64,000 bases of DNA from Melitaea cinxia (taxonomy: Eukaryota; Arthropoda; Insecta; Lepidoptera; Nymphalidae), in assembly GCF_905220565.1 (NCBI RefSeq), contig NC_059414.1, forward strand, positions 5,516,001 to 5,580,000, written 5' to 3'. The notes below the pieces were generated by a model. It did no database searches. It worked only from the letters and a program-made list of their open reading frames with translations, and was not told where the DNA came from. Within the stretch, counting starts at the first letter, position 1, and the number at the start of each line of letters is the position of its first letter. Shown here one piece after another: positions 37,573 to 49,200 of the stretch. The position numbers and the translations under genes are program-made.

Positions 37573-37767
37573 TTATTTGTGTAGATAAGTTTTGTACCTC
37601 TTGGTCTGCACCCACTGATTTTGTCCAATATCGGAATAGCATATTTTTTGCATAGGTGCTTGTCTTACCGATTTCTTCTTCTCTTGAATGTCATGCAAAA
37701 CTTCCCTTAAATCTTCCTCTGCGTATGTTCTTTTTTCCTTCTTCTTTCTTATCTGCAAAGAACTCAT
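37573..37767 (-). pseudogene. Pogo-like transposase, N-terminal exon remnant
   Basis: The open frame gives 64 residues. After a basic start (RKKKEKR) comes TYAEEDLREVLHDIQEKKKS and VRQA (residues about 14-37), which fits the first helices of the psq/CENP-B-type helix-turn-helix that lets pogo-family transposases bind terminal repeats. Expected following residues of the recognition helix (YGIP-type) are not intact, and the DDE catalytic domain is absent, so it cannot make a working enzyme. The ATG at 37767 directly follows a strong splice acceptor (T-rich tract, CTGTTTAAG). A good donor (GAAG/GTAAGTCT, exon end 38105) lies 337 bp upstream, so the ancestral gene probably had a 5' untranslated exon. 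It lies inside the TIR element and is oriented with it. Family assignment is by motif reading only. Confidence 0.7.
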
Positions 37768-38104
37768 CTTAAACAGAAAAAAAAAATAAGAAAGAAATAA
37801 CTTGTTTCATTCAAAGTAGAATAGGTATTAAACTTTTAGTTTTATGTATTAAACTTATAGAATTAATTTAAAAAATGGACGCGATTTAGTTTTATTATTA
37901 ATCCCTTTAGGTATAGTTTGCGTCCATTGCGGACGCAAAGTGGAAGTTTTATAAATTCGGTGTAGTAGTTCGCGTCCACCTTATTTTAACTGTTAACTAT
38001 AAAAAAATGAACAAATTCATAATTATTATAATTCCTTTTATCATAAACCAACGCCTAGAAACAGCTATGTATCCAAAATAGACATAAAACAATAAAAGAC
38101 TTAC
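37768..38104 (-). other. Predicted 5'-UTR intron of the transposase remnant
   Basis: On the minus strand a consensus donor GTAAGTCT starts at 38104. The acceptor AG is at 37769-37768, after a long pyrimidine tract (TTTCTTTCTTATTTTTTTTT). The intron would end exactly at the ATG. The element's GCGTCCA repeats at 37876, 37920 and 37972 fall inside this intron. Inference from splice consensus only. Confidence 0.5.
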
Positions 38105-38384
38105 CTTCAAACGAACCGCTGCCCACTATTTTCTTCTCATTATTCCGTGCCTTCGCGCTCTCTTGTTGAACAGCCCTCACTAATTATTTTTTTTACCCAG
38201 GATTGCTTGGACGCCCGGAACTTTTGTCTATGCGTGCGTGCCTCTTATACATTGAGGTATTGCCGGTAATTACTTTTCGACTTATTGGTGTCTTAGTATT
38301 CTTAATTTCGAGACTTTTCAAAGTGAGATCCGTAAAATGGACGCGAATTGGGCGGTGGACGCGAACAGGCGCAATGACCCTATA

Positions 38385-39040
38385 GATAATGAGTTTTGTC
38401 GAACAGTAAAAAGTAGCTGAAAAAGTTATTGCACGATTGCTGTAATCGTGCTTCGTTAAATAGTTAAGAACACAAAAAATGCGGTATTGTAATTGTAGCT
38501 TTACTTCGTTTATAGGTCAATTGTATAAAATGAACAAAGATAACTCTGTTGTATGGCAAAATTTGTTTCCAGACAGATCTAAAGAATGTAACGACATCTT
38601 CAAAGATGAAAGATCGTCATTAAAACGTTTACAAAATTGCATATTTTAACAATAAACACGAATGTAAAGATGCAATGATACAAATACATCGGTACAAAAA
38701 CTGCATTTCCGTAAAGTGGGTTCCGTTCCACTCGTTAAGGAAACTACAAACGTTTGCTCTTGTAGGTTAAATGCAAATGTCTTCATCTCGCTACATCTTT
38801 TGTAACGTTTGAACAGAAAGACAACACACACAAATACATTTTGAGATATCCGAAACAAGACAGAAACTAAAATGGATATACAAAAAACATATTTCGTTTC
38901 AATTCCAGAGGGTGTAATTTTATTTAACAATTATAGGTATTATTATCCTTAAGAGACATTTTATGAATTAAGTACATATTTAATATATCTTAACATTATA
39001 TTGTAGTGTATTAGCTACAATTTTTTATATATTATAACTA
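38385..39040. other. AT-rich DNA, no gene seen
   Basis: Nothing recognised. A minus-strand frame at 38646-38930 (94 codons) has no domain. Confidence 0.4.
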
Positions 39041-39195
39041 ACGACCGTTTTGGTGTAGTGGTGCGTGTAGTTGACACGTCCACGGTTTGCAGGTTCGATT
39101 CCCGCTCGGGATGGATATTTGTATAATCTAATACTTTTCCCCCTCTACATACAGAAAGATGTCTATGCCCAGCAGAGAAATGTTATAGAAGATAG
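39041..39195 (+). mobile_element. tRNA-derived SINE, third type, short
   Basis: The head has both Pol III boxes: TGGTGTAGTGG at about 39051 (A box) and GGTTCGATTCC at 39092-39102 (B box). The body is short, and the tail CTATGCCCAGCAGAGAAATG is a variant of the GAGGCCTATG tail. The tRNA head (GTGGTGCGTGTAGTTGACAC) is unlike the two other SINE types in the window, so a different tRNA gave rise to it. Confidence 0.8.
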
Positions 39196-39246
39196 GATTT
39201 ATAGTAGATGAAATTATAAACTTTTGACAAGTAAACTTAAAAAAAA

Positions 39247-39855
39247 TAATTTTTTGCTCGCAAACGAAAAAAAACCGACTTCAATTACATCGACGAATAA
39301 TACAACGTAGATCGACGAAAAAATAGTCAAGTAACTACGCGTTATCAAAGATTACTCAAAAAGTAGTTATCAGATCTCAATAAAATTTATATGTGACCAC
39401 ATGACAAACATCAGCTTTCGATTAAATTAAAAATAACAAAATCGGTACACCCAGTAAAAAGTTATTGCGGATTTTCAAGAGTTTCCCTCGATTTCTCTGG
39501 GATCCCATCATAAGATCCTGGTTTCCTTATCATGGTACTAAACTAGGGATATCTCCTTTCCAACAAAAGAAAAAGTATCAAAATCGGTACATCCAGTTGA
39601 AAGTTATGCGGTATAATACAACGTAGGTCGACAAAAAAAGCGTCAAGTAAAAACCATTATTAGATATAACTCGAAAAGTAGTAGTTAGATCTCAAATAAA
39701 TTTAAATGGGACCAATTGACACACACCACCTTTCGATTAAAAGAAAATTTGTCGAAATCGGTCCACTCGGGTAAAAGTTCTGATGTAACATACATTTTAA
39801 AAAAAATACAGTCGAATTGAGAGCCTCCTCTTTTTTTGGAAGTCGGTTAAAAAAA
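39247..39855 (-). repeat. Compound repeat, family E, copy 2 (complete)
   Basis: Minus-strand copy of the element at 21412-21886. It retains both tandem units and the central segment between them (CTAGGGATATCTCC near 39543 and ATGGTACTAAACTAGGGAT just before it). It is bounded by CTTTTTTTGGAAGTCGGTTA on the right and TTTGCTCGCAAACG on the left. No protein is encoded. Confidence 0.85.
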
Positions 39856-40171
39856 CATAGACCTAACTTAACTGAAATTAAATTTAAAATGTAATTGAGC
39901 AAAAACAGATCATCTAACAGGCATAGTTCACGGGTCATAATGACTGCTGTCGTGTCGATGACCTCATTACTGAATGATGAATGCTGTGAGCCATTAAACC
40001 TGCCCATTAACGTGTTGCTGCCATTAACCTAAGTACGATGCTATTTTAAGATTTATCTTGCAACTAGTTGCGTCAACGCGTCTTTGCGTGGACAGTGCGG
40101 AGACAGATTATTACGGTACGTTGGAGAGATACTTATTAAGCATTTATGTTTATGACTTTTATTTATACTTT

Positions 40172-40521
40172 GAATTGACGCCGCGTTGGCGCAACGGTCA
40201 CAGCCATGGATTGTACCTGTTGCGCTGGCGGATGCGGGTTCGATCCCCGCACATGACAAACGTTTGTATTGGCCATACAGGTGTTTGCCGTGGCCTGGGT
40301 GTTTGTGCAGTCCTCGTGGGTCTCCCCACCGTGCCTCGGAGAGCACGTTAAGCCGTCGGTCCCGGTTGTTATCGTGTACACCTGCTAGCGATCTTTACTC
40401 ATAGTAGGGAATATATCCGCCAACCCGCATTGGAGCAGCGTGGTGGATTAAGCTCTGATACTTCTCCTACATGGGGAAAGAGACCTATGCCCAGTAGTGG
40501 GATATTACAGGCTGAAGCGTG
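40172..40521 (+). mobile_element. tRNA-derived SINE (Metulj-like), intact, with target duplication
   Basis: This is the best-preserved SINE here. A box TTGGCGCAACGG (40186-40197), B box GGTTCGATCCCCG (about 40238), then GGCCATACAGGTGTTTGCCG, CTCCCCACCGTGCCTCGGAG, CGCCAACCCGCATTGGAGCA, and a tail GAGACCTATGCCCAGTAGTG ending GGCTGAAGCG. ATTTATACTTT is repeated exactly at 40161-40171 and 40522-40532, an 11-bp target duplication. With both promoter boxes and intact duplication this is a young insertion. The two 97-codon frames over it (one per strand) are not genes. Confidence 0.95.
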
Positions 40522-40532
40522 ATTTATACTTT

Positions 40533-42211
40533 ATTAACGTATTTTATTTTGCTTTATGGAGCAACCTGCAATTCGTGATCACCGCGACTAAGATCGCAAC
40601 TCAAGTTATCTATTATTAACGCTATAGTAACGCGGATTTTACGGGAATGCGTATTAATGGTTTAAAATTCATCGTGCGTAAAAGGATCAAGCCGTTAATC
40701 ACGCGTGCCGATAGTACGAACAATACTATCCTGTATTTGGAAATAGATGTCCAATGCTGCGTCAGTAGAGGGAACGCCATTAACAGTAAAACAGGCACAG
40801 ACTTTTTTATACATTGACGAAATATGCTGTTTGGTAAACTTTACTTATGAAACGTCGTTGAAGAAACTCCAAAATTTTTACACAAAGGTGATCAACTCTG
40901 TGATAATCTGTGCTATACGGGATCATAAGTCTCGCGACTAAAAAGGTTGAGGTACAGCTAGTATTATATAAAGCGGACAGTACTGTAATCGATAAACTTT
41001 TAACATTTTCAACTGCTTTTAATAACTGCATTACCATTAGAAACTTATACCATATATAAATAAAGTAGTGCACATGAAAATCCGCAGTTTCTAGTTGCTC
41101 GGTAAATAAATATAATTTAGTTATACCTTAAGACTATGTTCTTTAAAAACGTTATTTTAAGATAAGCGAAATTAAATAAAATCGAAGTATACTCTCTAAA
41201 ATACGTGTTTTGCTATACATTTTAAATTAAATTTGAATAATTCACAATATTTTAATATCAAAATAGTCTACATTTCACTGGCTCTCAGACGACTTATTTG
41301 CAAGAAGAATGACATTTCATAATTCAACATTCAACGCTTTTACGTGAAATGACATCCCCGAATGCTTACTTTTAGCTATTTTCGTACTTAAAAATTTCAA
41401 TTTGATGGCTAAAATAACCGCCGGAAATGAACACTCGTAAATCGCTAAAGATCTAAATCGATGTAATAAATCGCAATGTCTGTTCAAATATTAAAGCAAT
41501 TAATTAAAAGGCAACGGTAAGCCTACTTAGTATAATTAATTTTGCCAGAATTAAACGTAAGGCGCTGGATTGCGATACTGAAGCCATCTTATGAGGCCCT
41601 TCACGTAGAAGGGTATAAATCGAGTGTTTTAAATAAAGCTACGCACACATGCTCTGATATATAGCAGGAGTTAAGTATTTCATTGCTATTGAATTAAACA
41701 ATAATTATGTTGCGACATAGTGTATGTCTTAGTAGTAAAATAATTATAAATAATTTTCTACCGCTATTAAAATTTCTACTTTGTTTTTACTTTGTAAAAT
41801 CTTTATGAATGAGGCTTTTAATAAACGAATTTAAATTATTTGTTTATTAAAATAGTTACTACGAATATATTTTGGTCGTCTACTTTGTATTAGACGCTCA
41901 CTTTTAGGAAAATGAACTTCCAACACACGCTTTGGTAACTTATTGATCGTGACAATGATGCACTATCGTGGCAGAGTTTCATTAGCTTAAATAATTCTGG
42001 TAAATTTACACAAAAGTGCAAGCATACGCTCTACTTGTATAGAGTGTGTTTTGATTTCTAATATACAATTTTATCCTTAACAATCTTGCAGAAAAAAAAG
42101 TTCTGATAACGTGGTCTAAGTTTCAACTCCTCTCGTTCCATTTCCAAGGGCTGTTTTATTTTTACTCTTCAGTATTTTTTAAAATTTTTATTCGACAAAA
42201 ATATTTAAGGA
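40533..42211. other. AT-rich DNA, no gene seen
   Basis: No repeat or exon recognised. Frames at 40747-40941 (plus) and 40807-41073 (minus) overlap and have no domain. A TATA-like GGGTATAAATCGAG occurs at about 41610 without other promoter evidence. Confidence 0.4.
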
Positions 42212-42380
42212 CTAGCTGCTCGGACAGACTTTGTTCTGTCAAAAGTTAATAGTCAATTTTTTTATCTTTTTCTATTTTTAAAACCTTCCGTGGGCCTTAC
42301 TTAAGGGACTTACAAAAAATATATTAGCCGAATTGGTCGAGCCATTCTCGATTTATGCCCTTAGCAACATTCATTTTTAT
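42212..42380 (+). repeat. RTE-like fragment
   Basis: It begins GGACTAGCTGCTCGGACAGA and contains CTTCCGTGGGCCTTACTTAA and GAATTGGTCGAGCCATTCTC, phrases of the CTAGCTG-headed repeats. Degenerate and short. Confidence 0.6.
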
Positions 42381-44491
42381 TCATATATAATTTATAATAA
42401 ATAATAATAGATAAGAAGTAATACTAGTAAGAAAAGCAGATGTCAAACATTATTCCTATGACATAATAGTCATACGAAACAATCTTTTACAAAACTTTTG
42501 TTGCAATTTTATAAGTTCGTAACATTGTAACTGACGTCTGTTTTCGTTTCAATTCGACAGAAGTTGTGGAGTAACGCAAAAGTTTACATGCATATTCTCG
42601 AAATGGGACATGGCAGGATACTGTTTACATAAAAGTAAAAACAAACCGAACTATTTTAAACAATAGATGAGATATGTTGCACGTTATAATAAGTTCACGA
42701 TTCTAATGTGAATGAACGAGTTACCTAGACGCTTGCATTATCAGAAACTGGTTTAACAGGAGAGAATTTACCTGGCAGGTCGGCCGTGAATCTCGAATAT
42801 ACAAATGGACGGTGTGCGAGCACGTACGCCGTATTTCACTCGAATACGCGCGAATCACACGATGCCAGACTTTTACTGATTAAAACGGTGTGAGCTTGCC
42901 CTAATGAGACTCCTAATTCTGCTAGTTGTTCCATAAAACAGACTATATTAAACGTTACAATGAAATCATGTTAAGCTAAATAGAATACAAATGTATTATT
43001 TCAGCGATGTTTAAGTGTAACGATATTGCATCGTTAGGTGTTATGATTATTAAAAAATATAACTTTATATTTAATATTAGTTTTTATTATAGTTACACTT
43101 GTTTAATTAAATTTGTTTGATTGGTAAACGTTGTGAAATGGAATTGGTTAATTGTTTGAAAGCCTCGCTATCACTAAAAATTCTGTCTATATAGAGTAAA
43201 TTGACATATGTAACTCTGTATAACTTAATTAAAGATTTTGTCAGCGTGTAAGCGTATTTTAAAAATGTTTTCACAACACACTTAATGAAAGCTTCAATAT
43301 AAAAATAGATTTTTTGCGTCTCGCAATTCCTTACTTATATTATGTATTCAAATTGTTAAAATGTTACCTAATATGTTATATTTTAAGTTGCTTTTCATAA
43401 TCTTTTACTTAAAGCATTGAAAGAGATAGTTGGATCCCGTGGCGCCCCGCTATGACGATGAGGGCACCGCTTGGTTTTAGTAGGTAGTCTGAATTGTCCA
43501 CCAGGCCAAGAGCCCCACACACGCACCGGCCTCGTCGGTGGGGTGCGTAAAAGTATAATAGGTATTTCCCAGCGAAAAAAAATTGTAAGAGATCGTTATT
43601 CATTTGAAAAAAATAATACTCTGTCTAGACCTTCGTACTAAATGTAGTCGATCTTCGATATCCATACGCGAAATGACGTTCGAACTCTAGTAATCCCCAA
43701 TATATTTAACTCGAAGTACGCCTTGAAACTTAGGGGAGAATATATTGCATTTCAGTCCACAAAATAAAGATGCTGAGAACAAACACCGGCCGGGGATTCA
43801 ATCATAGGGGAGGGATCCGGTTTAGATCCAGAAATATAAAATATACGGGATAAAGTTTGTTACGTAGGTGTTAGTGTACGGTTTCTTAGCGAAATGAGCT
43901 TTTATTATTACTTTATATAAATTTCTTTGAGCTCCCACATATCAATTAGCATTATTAAAATTGTGAAAGATTTTAATTTGTCAAACGCGGCTAATACTTA
44001 CGTAATAATAGGTAATTTTCCTTGTTCATAATTTTTTTTTCGTTATTTTTAGAATTTTATCCTTTATACTGTCCTTATTTTTAATATACATAGGTAGGTT
44101 GATATATTTATTCAAATTTTAGTTAAGCTAAGTTTGATTATTAATATTATCTCAACTTTACACTTTATATAAATTTGATTGATGACATTTTTAAATTAAT
44201 TTTATTATTAACAAGTAGTATCTTTACTGTTAATTTTTTATGCGAAGTAATTTTAATTATACTTGCTACACGGCATTAATATATTGTGGAATGTTGTGTA
44301 CCCCGTGATGGGATACATATTAGATAATAATGTAATAGTGAATTATATATAATGTTCCATATGTATTTTGTGGATGTACCTATAAAATAAAATAAAAAAA
44401 TAGATAAATAAATAATTATGTAGTGAAATTTAAGTAAATAACAGAAATAGATAACTTATACATAGATAAACAAATAATAACTATATAAAAA

Positions 44492-44495
<4 letters not shown>
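42381..44495. other. AT-rich DNA with a GC-rich patch
   Basis: 43424-43560 is strongly G+C-rich compared with its flanks (CGTGGCGCCCCGCTATGACG, CACACGCACCGGCCTCG, GGTGGGGTGCG). It may be a decayed retrotransposon coding piece, but I see no convincing peptide. 42780-42900 is also richer in G+C. Otherwise nothing. Confidence 0.4.

Positions 44496-44532
<37 letters not shown>
44496..44532. repeat. (AT)n microsatellite
   Basis: An uninterrupted 37-base alternation of A and T, prone to length change. Confidence 0.97.
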
Positions 44533-44536
<4 letters not shown>

Positions 44537-44602
44537 ATATATAAGAAAAAAAAAATTCCTTACCAACAGTAACATAGGTTAAGTGTACATTGTAAGTAGA
44601 AC

Positions 44603-44676
44603 ATAAGTGTACATATATGGTAACTAGGAAATAAGTGTACATATATGATAACTAGGCAAATAAGTGTAAATATAGA
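44603..44676. repeat. Tandem repeat, period 28-29 bp, about 2.5 units
   Basis: ATAAGTGTACATATATG plus GTAACTAGG recurs at 44603, 44631 and (partial, ATAAGTGTAAATATA) 44660. Units differ by single substitutions and one inserted base. Confidence 0.85.
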
Positions 44677-44755
44677 CATAGATAAGAAAAATAATAATGT
44701 TAGAAATTAGAAAGCAATTATGTGTATACTTCTGCATAAACAGTATTTAGTAAGG

Positions 44756-45610
44756 AAAAAAAAAAAAAAAAACCGTCGGCGTCGGACCACGTCCTAGTTT
44801 TACTAGGCAGTCACAGGACTGTCGATCTGTAGTATAATAAGTAGAAAAATCGCCTGTAGTATTATAATGCATGCATGATAAACAAAGGCACGGGCATTTT
44901 GAGCCCGTGGATCAAAATTTATAAATAAAAAAAAATATACATAGGTAATGTATATAATTTAATAAATATTTTTTTAACTCGAGTTTTACCTACTTTTACT
45001 ATCTACCTGACATAATATAGAAAAAAAAACAGTTTACTGACACTCTAAATTCAAATGAACAAAATAATAAGCCAACAAAATAAAAAATAAAATCCAATAA
45101 ACAATTGTTGAATGAATGCGTTGGCCAGCACTTTGTAACGGACGGTCTCGGGGAACAACACATGCTATTTATTTAAGTCCGAGAGAAGCGCAGACAATAA
45201 ATATTTTACTTTTGAATTTTGCTCTATAGAACGTTTCGATCTTGATGTTTGCTTTTGCCCCGCACGATAGATTTCAATTTGTTGTATTTGATTTTCGTTA
45301 TATGTTTTGTAAGCGGAAACAGGCTATCTCGCTACGAGTGCCGCGTTCAGTGCAAATTTAATAGAAACATGTACATATTTTTAATACATACGATAGTTAT
45401 TATTTACACTAACCTTGAAATATAATACACGTTTTCCCTTTCTACTGTATCAACTGTCCACTTCCGTATGTTTTATTTATTTTTACAGTTATTTACTTTG
45501 GAGTATTTTATTGTTTTATTATGCTACTGTTTGTATTACAACGAACTAGTTTTATTTCCTTATGTAAACTCGTTGTAATATTTATTTATTTTTTCATTTT
45601 TATATAACTA
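44756..45610. other. A-run followed by hairpin-bearing DNA
   Basis: A 17-base A-run (44756-44772) precedes ACCGTCGGCGTCGGACCACG and a 7-bp stem CACGGGC/GCCCGTG (44889-44895, 44903-44909). This mix of GC words after an A-run suggests a decayed retroelement but I cannot name it. 45110-45190 is GC-richer single-copy sequence. No gene seen. Confidence 0.4.
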
Positions 45611-45850
45611 GGTCAGCAAACAAGCGTACGGCTCACCTGATGGTAAGCGATCGCCGATTACCGTAGTTTGTAAACGTCTGCAACACTAAAAACATCACGA
45701 GTGCGTTGCCCACCCTATCCCTACTCCCCCAAGTGTTTTGGTCGTCTTACTCACCAACAGGAACACTGCTTAAAAACATTATTATTTAGCCGCGATCTTC
45801 AGTAACGTCGAGGCACTACCCCAGTCTGGCTGCTCCATATTTTAAACAGG
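45611..45850 (+). repeat. Dispersed repeat, family D, better copy
   Basis: GGTCAGCAAACAAGCGTACG, GCTCACCTGATGGTAAGCGA, GTTTGTAAACGTCTGCAACA, GAGTGCGTTGCCCACCCTAT and GGCACTACCCCAGTCTGGCT appear in the usual order for a widespread lepidopteran repeat. The degenerate copy is at 7262-7355. It is non-coding here. Confidence 0.75.
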
Positions 45851-46100
45851 AAATTTCCTGCTGTGCCATACCTCAGTTATATATTATCAAGAAATGGAAT
45901 AGAATTATGGACTTATTATTATTTTTAATCATTCTAGAATACTTTTAGTTTTCTAGATAACTACTATGTCTAGTGTAATTTGTATAAGGGTTTGTCTATA
46001 ACATTTATCATAAATATCCTCGTTGTCGGTCAGTTACGGGTCTCTGTAAAGAACTCACTATAGACGGCGCCACGGTTCGCTTAAACCGAAAGTAAAAATC

Positions 46101-46223
46101 ATCATATCAAAAGTTTCGCTCTAGCGGGTATATCGTTCCATAGCTTAATTGGCTAGAGCGTCGACACGGTATGTCGAAGACGCGGGTTCGAATCCCGCTG
46201 GAGCGGTCAATTTTTGATATGAT
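46101..46223. repeat. Imperfect palindrome enclosing a tRNA-like gene
   Basis: Left arm 46101-46128 (ATCATATCAAAA, then GCTCTAGCGGG) is complementary to right arm 46194-46223 (CCCGCTGGAGCG, then TTTTTGATATGAT). The outer 12 bp pair perfectly, the inner CGCTCTAGCGGG/CCCGCTGGAGCG with one mismatch. The right arm contains the 3' half of the T arm and acceptor of the tRNA-like gene, so the hairpin and the cloverleaf are mutually exclusive folds. Confidence 0.85.
46134..46206 (+). tRNA. tRNA-like gene, anticodon GGT (Thr), possibly a tRNA-derived element
   Basis: The 73 bases fold as a full cloverleaf. Acceptor CGTTCCA pairs with TGGAGCG with one G-T wobble. D stem GCTT/GAGC has a 9-base loop, anticodon stem TCGAC/GTCGA, a 4-base variable loop, and T stem GCGGG/CCCGC with loop TTCGAAT. 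The A box TAGCTTAATTGG and B box GGTTCGAATCC match consensus, and TTTTT at 46211-46215 would end Pol III transcription. The anticodon would be GGT, decoding threonine. Oddities are C at position 33 where U is nearly universal, a C1-G72 first pair, and the enclosing palindrome. It may therefore be a tRNA-derived mobile sequence or pseudogene rather than a working tRNA. Confidence 0.6.
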
Positions 46224-49200
46224 ATTCAAAAATGTTTATAAATATCCTCATTATTCCTTCCTCATTATTCTACAATGGAAGACTAATTTGAACTCGTCTT
46301 AATTAATATTAAATCATATAATATTCGACTTTAAATATAAAATGTTGGTTAATACAAATTCTGTTACCGCAGTTTACAACAACATAAATATAAGCTTGTA
46401 ATAAAAATTTAACAGTATCAAAACATCGCATTGAAAATATAAATCAAGCAATTACCAAGAAAGCTGATATTTTGACATGAACCAACCGATTATTATTAAG
46501 TTACAGAAATTTTCGTTTCTTATACAAATGACTCTTACGAGAGAAATTTCTAGATCTATTTCATAAAGGATATGAAATTCCACTTTCAAGTATTTCTCGT
46601 GATATATGAATATCAGAAACCGTATCGTGTTTTATTCTATCCTAAAACCTATCTGTCTGTTACTGCATGTTAACTTTCCACAGTTAGGCTCAGCTTGAAC
46701 TTCTTATTGCAGAGTGAAGCAATGTGACGGATTAAGTTGTAAATTTTCTCCTACGTAAAAGAGGCTTCTGCTCAGCAGTGGGATATTAATGTTGTTTCAG
46801 AGCCGTATGTCATATTCGAAATTTAATTTGTCACCGTTCCCAATCAAAACTATCTATTAGCAAACTTATGCTAAGTTATACACCTATAAGTGTTATAACA
46901 CATTACTTGAGACAGAGAAACAGAAAAGACAAGTAAACTTTAAAGCGAAGTGGGACGTGTAATGAATTTCAATTCTTGAAATGTCACTAAGGATGAGCAG
47001 TCTCTTTACCCTGGCACGGTTACTGCCAGTAACTTACTGCTTGTATCTACAGCGCGTAGTACTATACCTCGACCAACCAATGCTAAATTTGGTCTTGAAA
47101 ATGTTTTTATTTTAATAACAAAAACAATACGAATAAGGCAAGTATGTATTTTAAAAACAAGTAACGAATATGTGTTGTTGAGTGGTTATAACTTCTCTTA
47201 TTCCTTGACTGCTGACTCTTTTGATTTATACCTGTAACAAAAAAAAATTATGGGTAAATATCATTTCATATTTGTATACCTGTAACACATTTATAATGAC
47301 AACAAAAAAGTGCAAAAATATACTATTTTCATACAAACGAATTATTTTGAAACATTGTTGGTAAAAGCACAGTTAATTGATTACTTTTATCACAATATCA
47401 TGGAATATAAACATTTTGTATATTAACAAAAATCTGACATACGACTGTATCGTATTTTAAAAATATTTCGAATTCTCTTCGTCTGATTTAATTTCCGCTG
47501 CAGTCATGAGGCCAAAAACGTTCAGAATATTATTACGTAACTCGATATTTCAATACCAAAAATAATTAAAGTATTAAAACTCCTAATAACTTTTCGAGTA
47601 GGAGATTGGAGGTAAGTATCTTCCAAAAAGTCAATGGCCGCCTTCAAAAGGCTATCAGTAATCAAACATAAGGGGAGTAAATTTGATATTAATTGACGAA
47701 GCGACGATAAACGATTCAATGAAGACGGGCAGCAATAAAATTAAACCTCAACTTTCCCGTCTCAAATTGAATCGGAAATAACAGATTTTTTTCGGAGTGA
47801 AGAGAATTTGATTTATCCAGTTTAACTACCGTTGATTAATTACAAGACCTTATTTAGATTTTATGAACATTTGTGAATTGCATAAAAAGTAACACTATAT
47901 AACTACTTTGTAAGAATTATTTTTTGCACACTTTTCTTTTATAACCTTAAATAAGAGCTTACTTGCTTTTATAGGCTATATAGGATAGGTATATTAGCCT
48001 CAAATTTTCGACTAAAATATAGATAACGAAAAAAAATAATCTAAATGAACGTTTCTACCAGTAAGCACACTTTTCATACTAAAAACAACCCGATATGTCA
48101 AAGTTAGTTGATAATAACAACGCGTAAATCTATTCAATTGACTGCTATCGTACAAGAGGCCGAAGTAATGAGTAGCAACGACGTGAAAAGGTATGGGGTG
48201 CTAAATGAAATTACAGTGATTTACACCGGCGTTCATCGACCCAGAATATAATATTTGCAATCGCTATTTGAATCGCATTTCTGTTTTGAAGAATTTACTT
48301 AAGAGAAAATAAGTAATAAATATGCTTAACTCTCTGTATATTACGTCGTCTGTTCCTAAGGTAAGTAACCCAATGTGTATTTAGGTAACAGCTAGTTGAT
48401 GTAGGTACTTTCTTTTCATATCAAATGTACATTTTTAAATGAGATAATCGATATAAACATAATCGATATAATCGTAACGTATTACACCCGCAGCAACACA
48501 CACACACGCACAGAGAGGAAATCGGACCCACTTCCCCCGAAGAAGAAAGCAGGATCAACAGACAACGTCAACGGGCTAGTCTTATCTTCTTTAAGATTTG
48601 ATATTAAAGAAGATTTGGGAGTCGTTATAGCGAAGTAGGTCATTGTATATCAGTAAACTAGACTTAGCAATCCATTTAAAAAGTTCGAAGTCCCTCATCG
48701 ACGTTTAACTCTACCCGCTCATTAAAGTTTACGAAATCTGTCGCAACGCTCTTGATGGCTTACGCAGAACGGAACATCAAAGCCGCTTAAAGTGGTTGGA
48801 ACTTTATTTTCAAGGTTTAGTAAGTTCCACTTCGTGTATGTTTCGTAGTCTCACAATTAAATATTTAAATAACCCTGCCACTTAAAATAATTTAAATTTA
48901 ACAGAAATATACTTTTTACTTTAAGTTTTAATATATGAAAGTGGATGTTTACAGCAGCCTAAATAAACTTTTTTTTTGGAGTGGCACTAGATGCTTCTAT
49001 GAGGAGCATTGGAAGCGTTTGCATAATACGAGGCAAATGTGGAATACGAAATTTAGCGTAACTTTCCGAGGACCCTTTATTGAAAGCGTTCCGGCGATGT
49101 TTGACGGGATTCAAAATTGGTTACATGAGGTCTCACGTCTTCGCAATTTACCACCAAAAGTAGAAATATGATTACGCGCAGTGATTTATCCTTATTAGAA

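Larger units (their letters stand above)
36271..38384 (-). mobile_element. Pogo-like TIR transposon, decayed, 2.1 kb
   Basis: The ends match perfectly as inverted repeats over 30 bp (36271-36300 and 38355-38384) including TATA at each outer edge. The likely reading is a TA target duplication with element ends TAGGGTCATTGCGCC. The heptamer GCGTCCA occurs nine times, only near the ends: plus strand at 36293, 36483, 36503, 36536, 37920 and 37972, minus strand at 37876, 38338 and 38356. This is a typical transposase-binding array. A minus-strand gene remnant (37573-37767) has a psq-type helix-turn-helix start, as in pogo/Tigger transposases, but the catalytic part is missing. A LINE (36829-37151) and an RTE-like fragment (37275-37500) were inserted later. 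Confidence 0.9.

Noticed and set aside
41600..41640. TATA-box promoter at GGGTATAAATCGAG
   Set aside because: A TATA-like word is expected often in AT-rich DNA, and no transcript start or exon follows.
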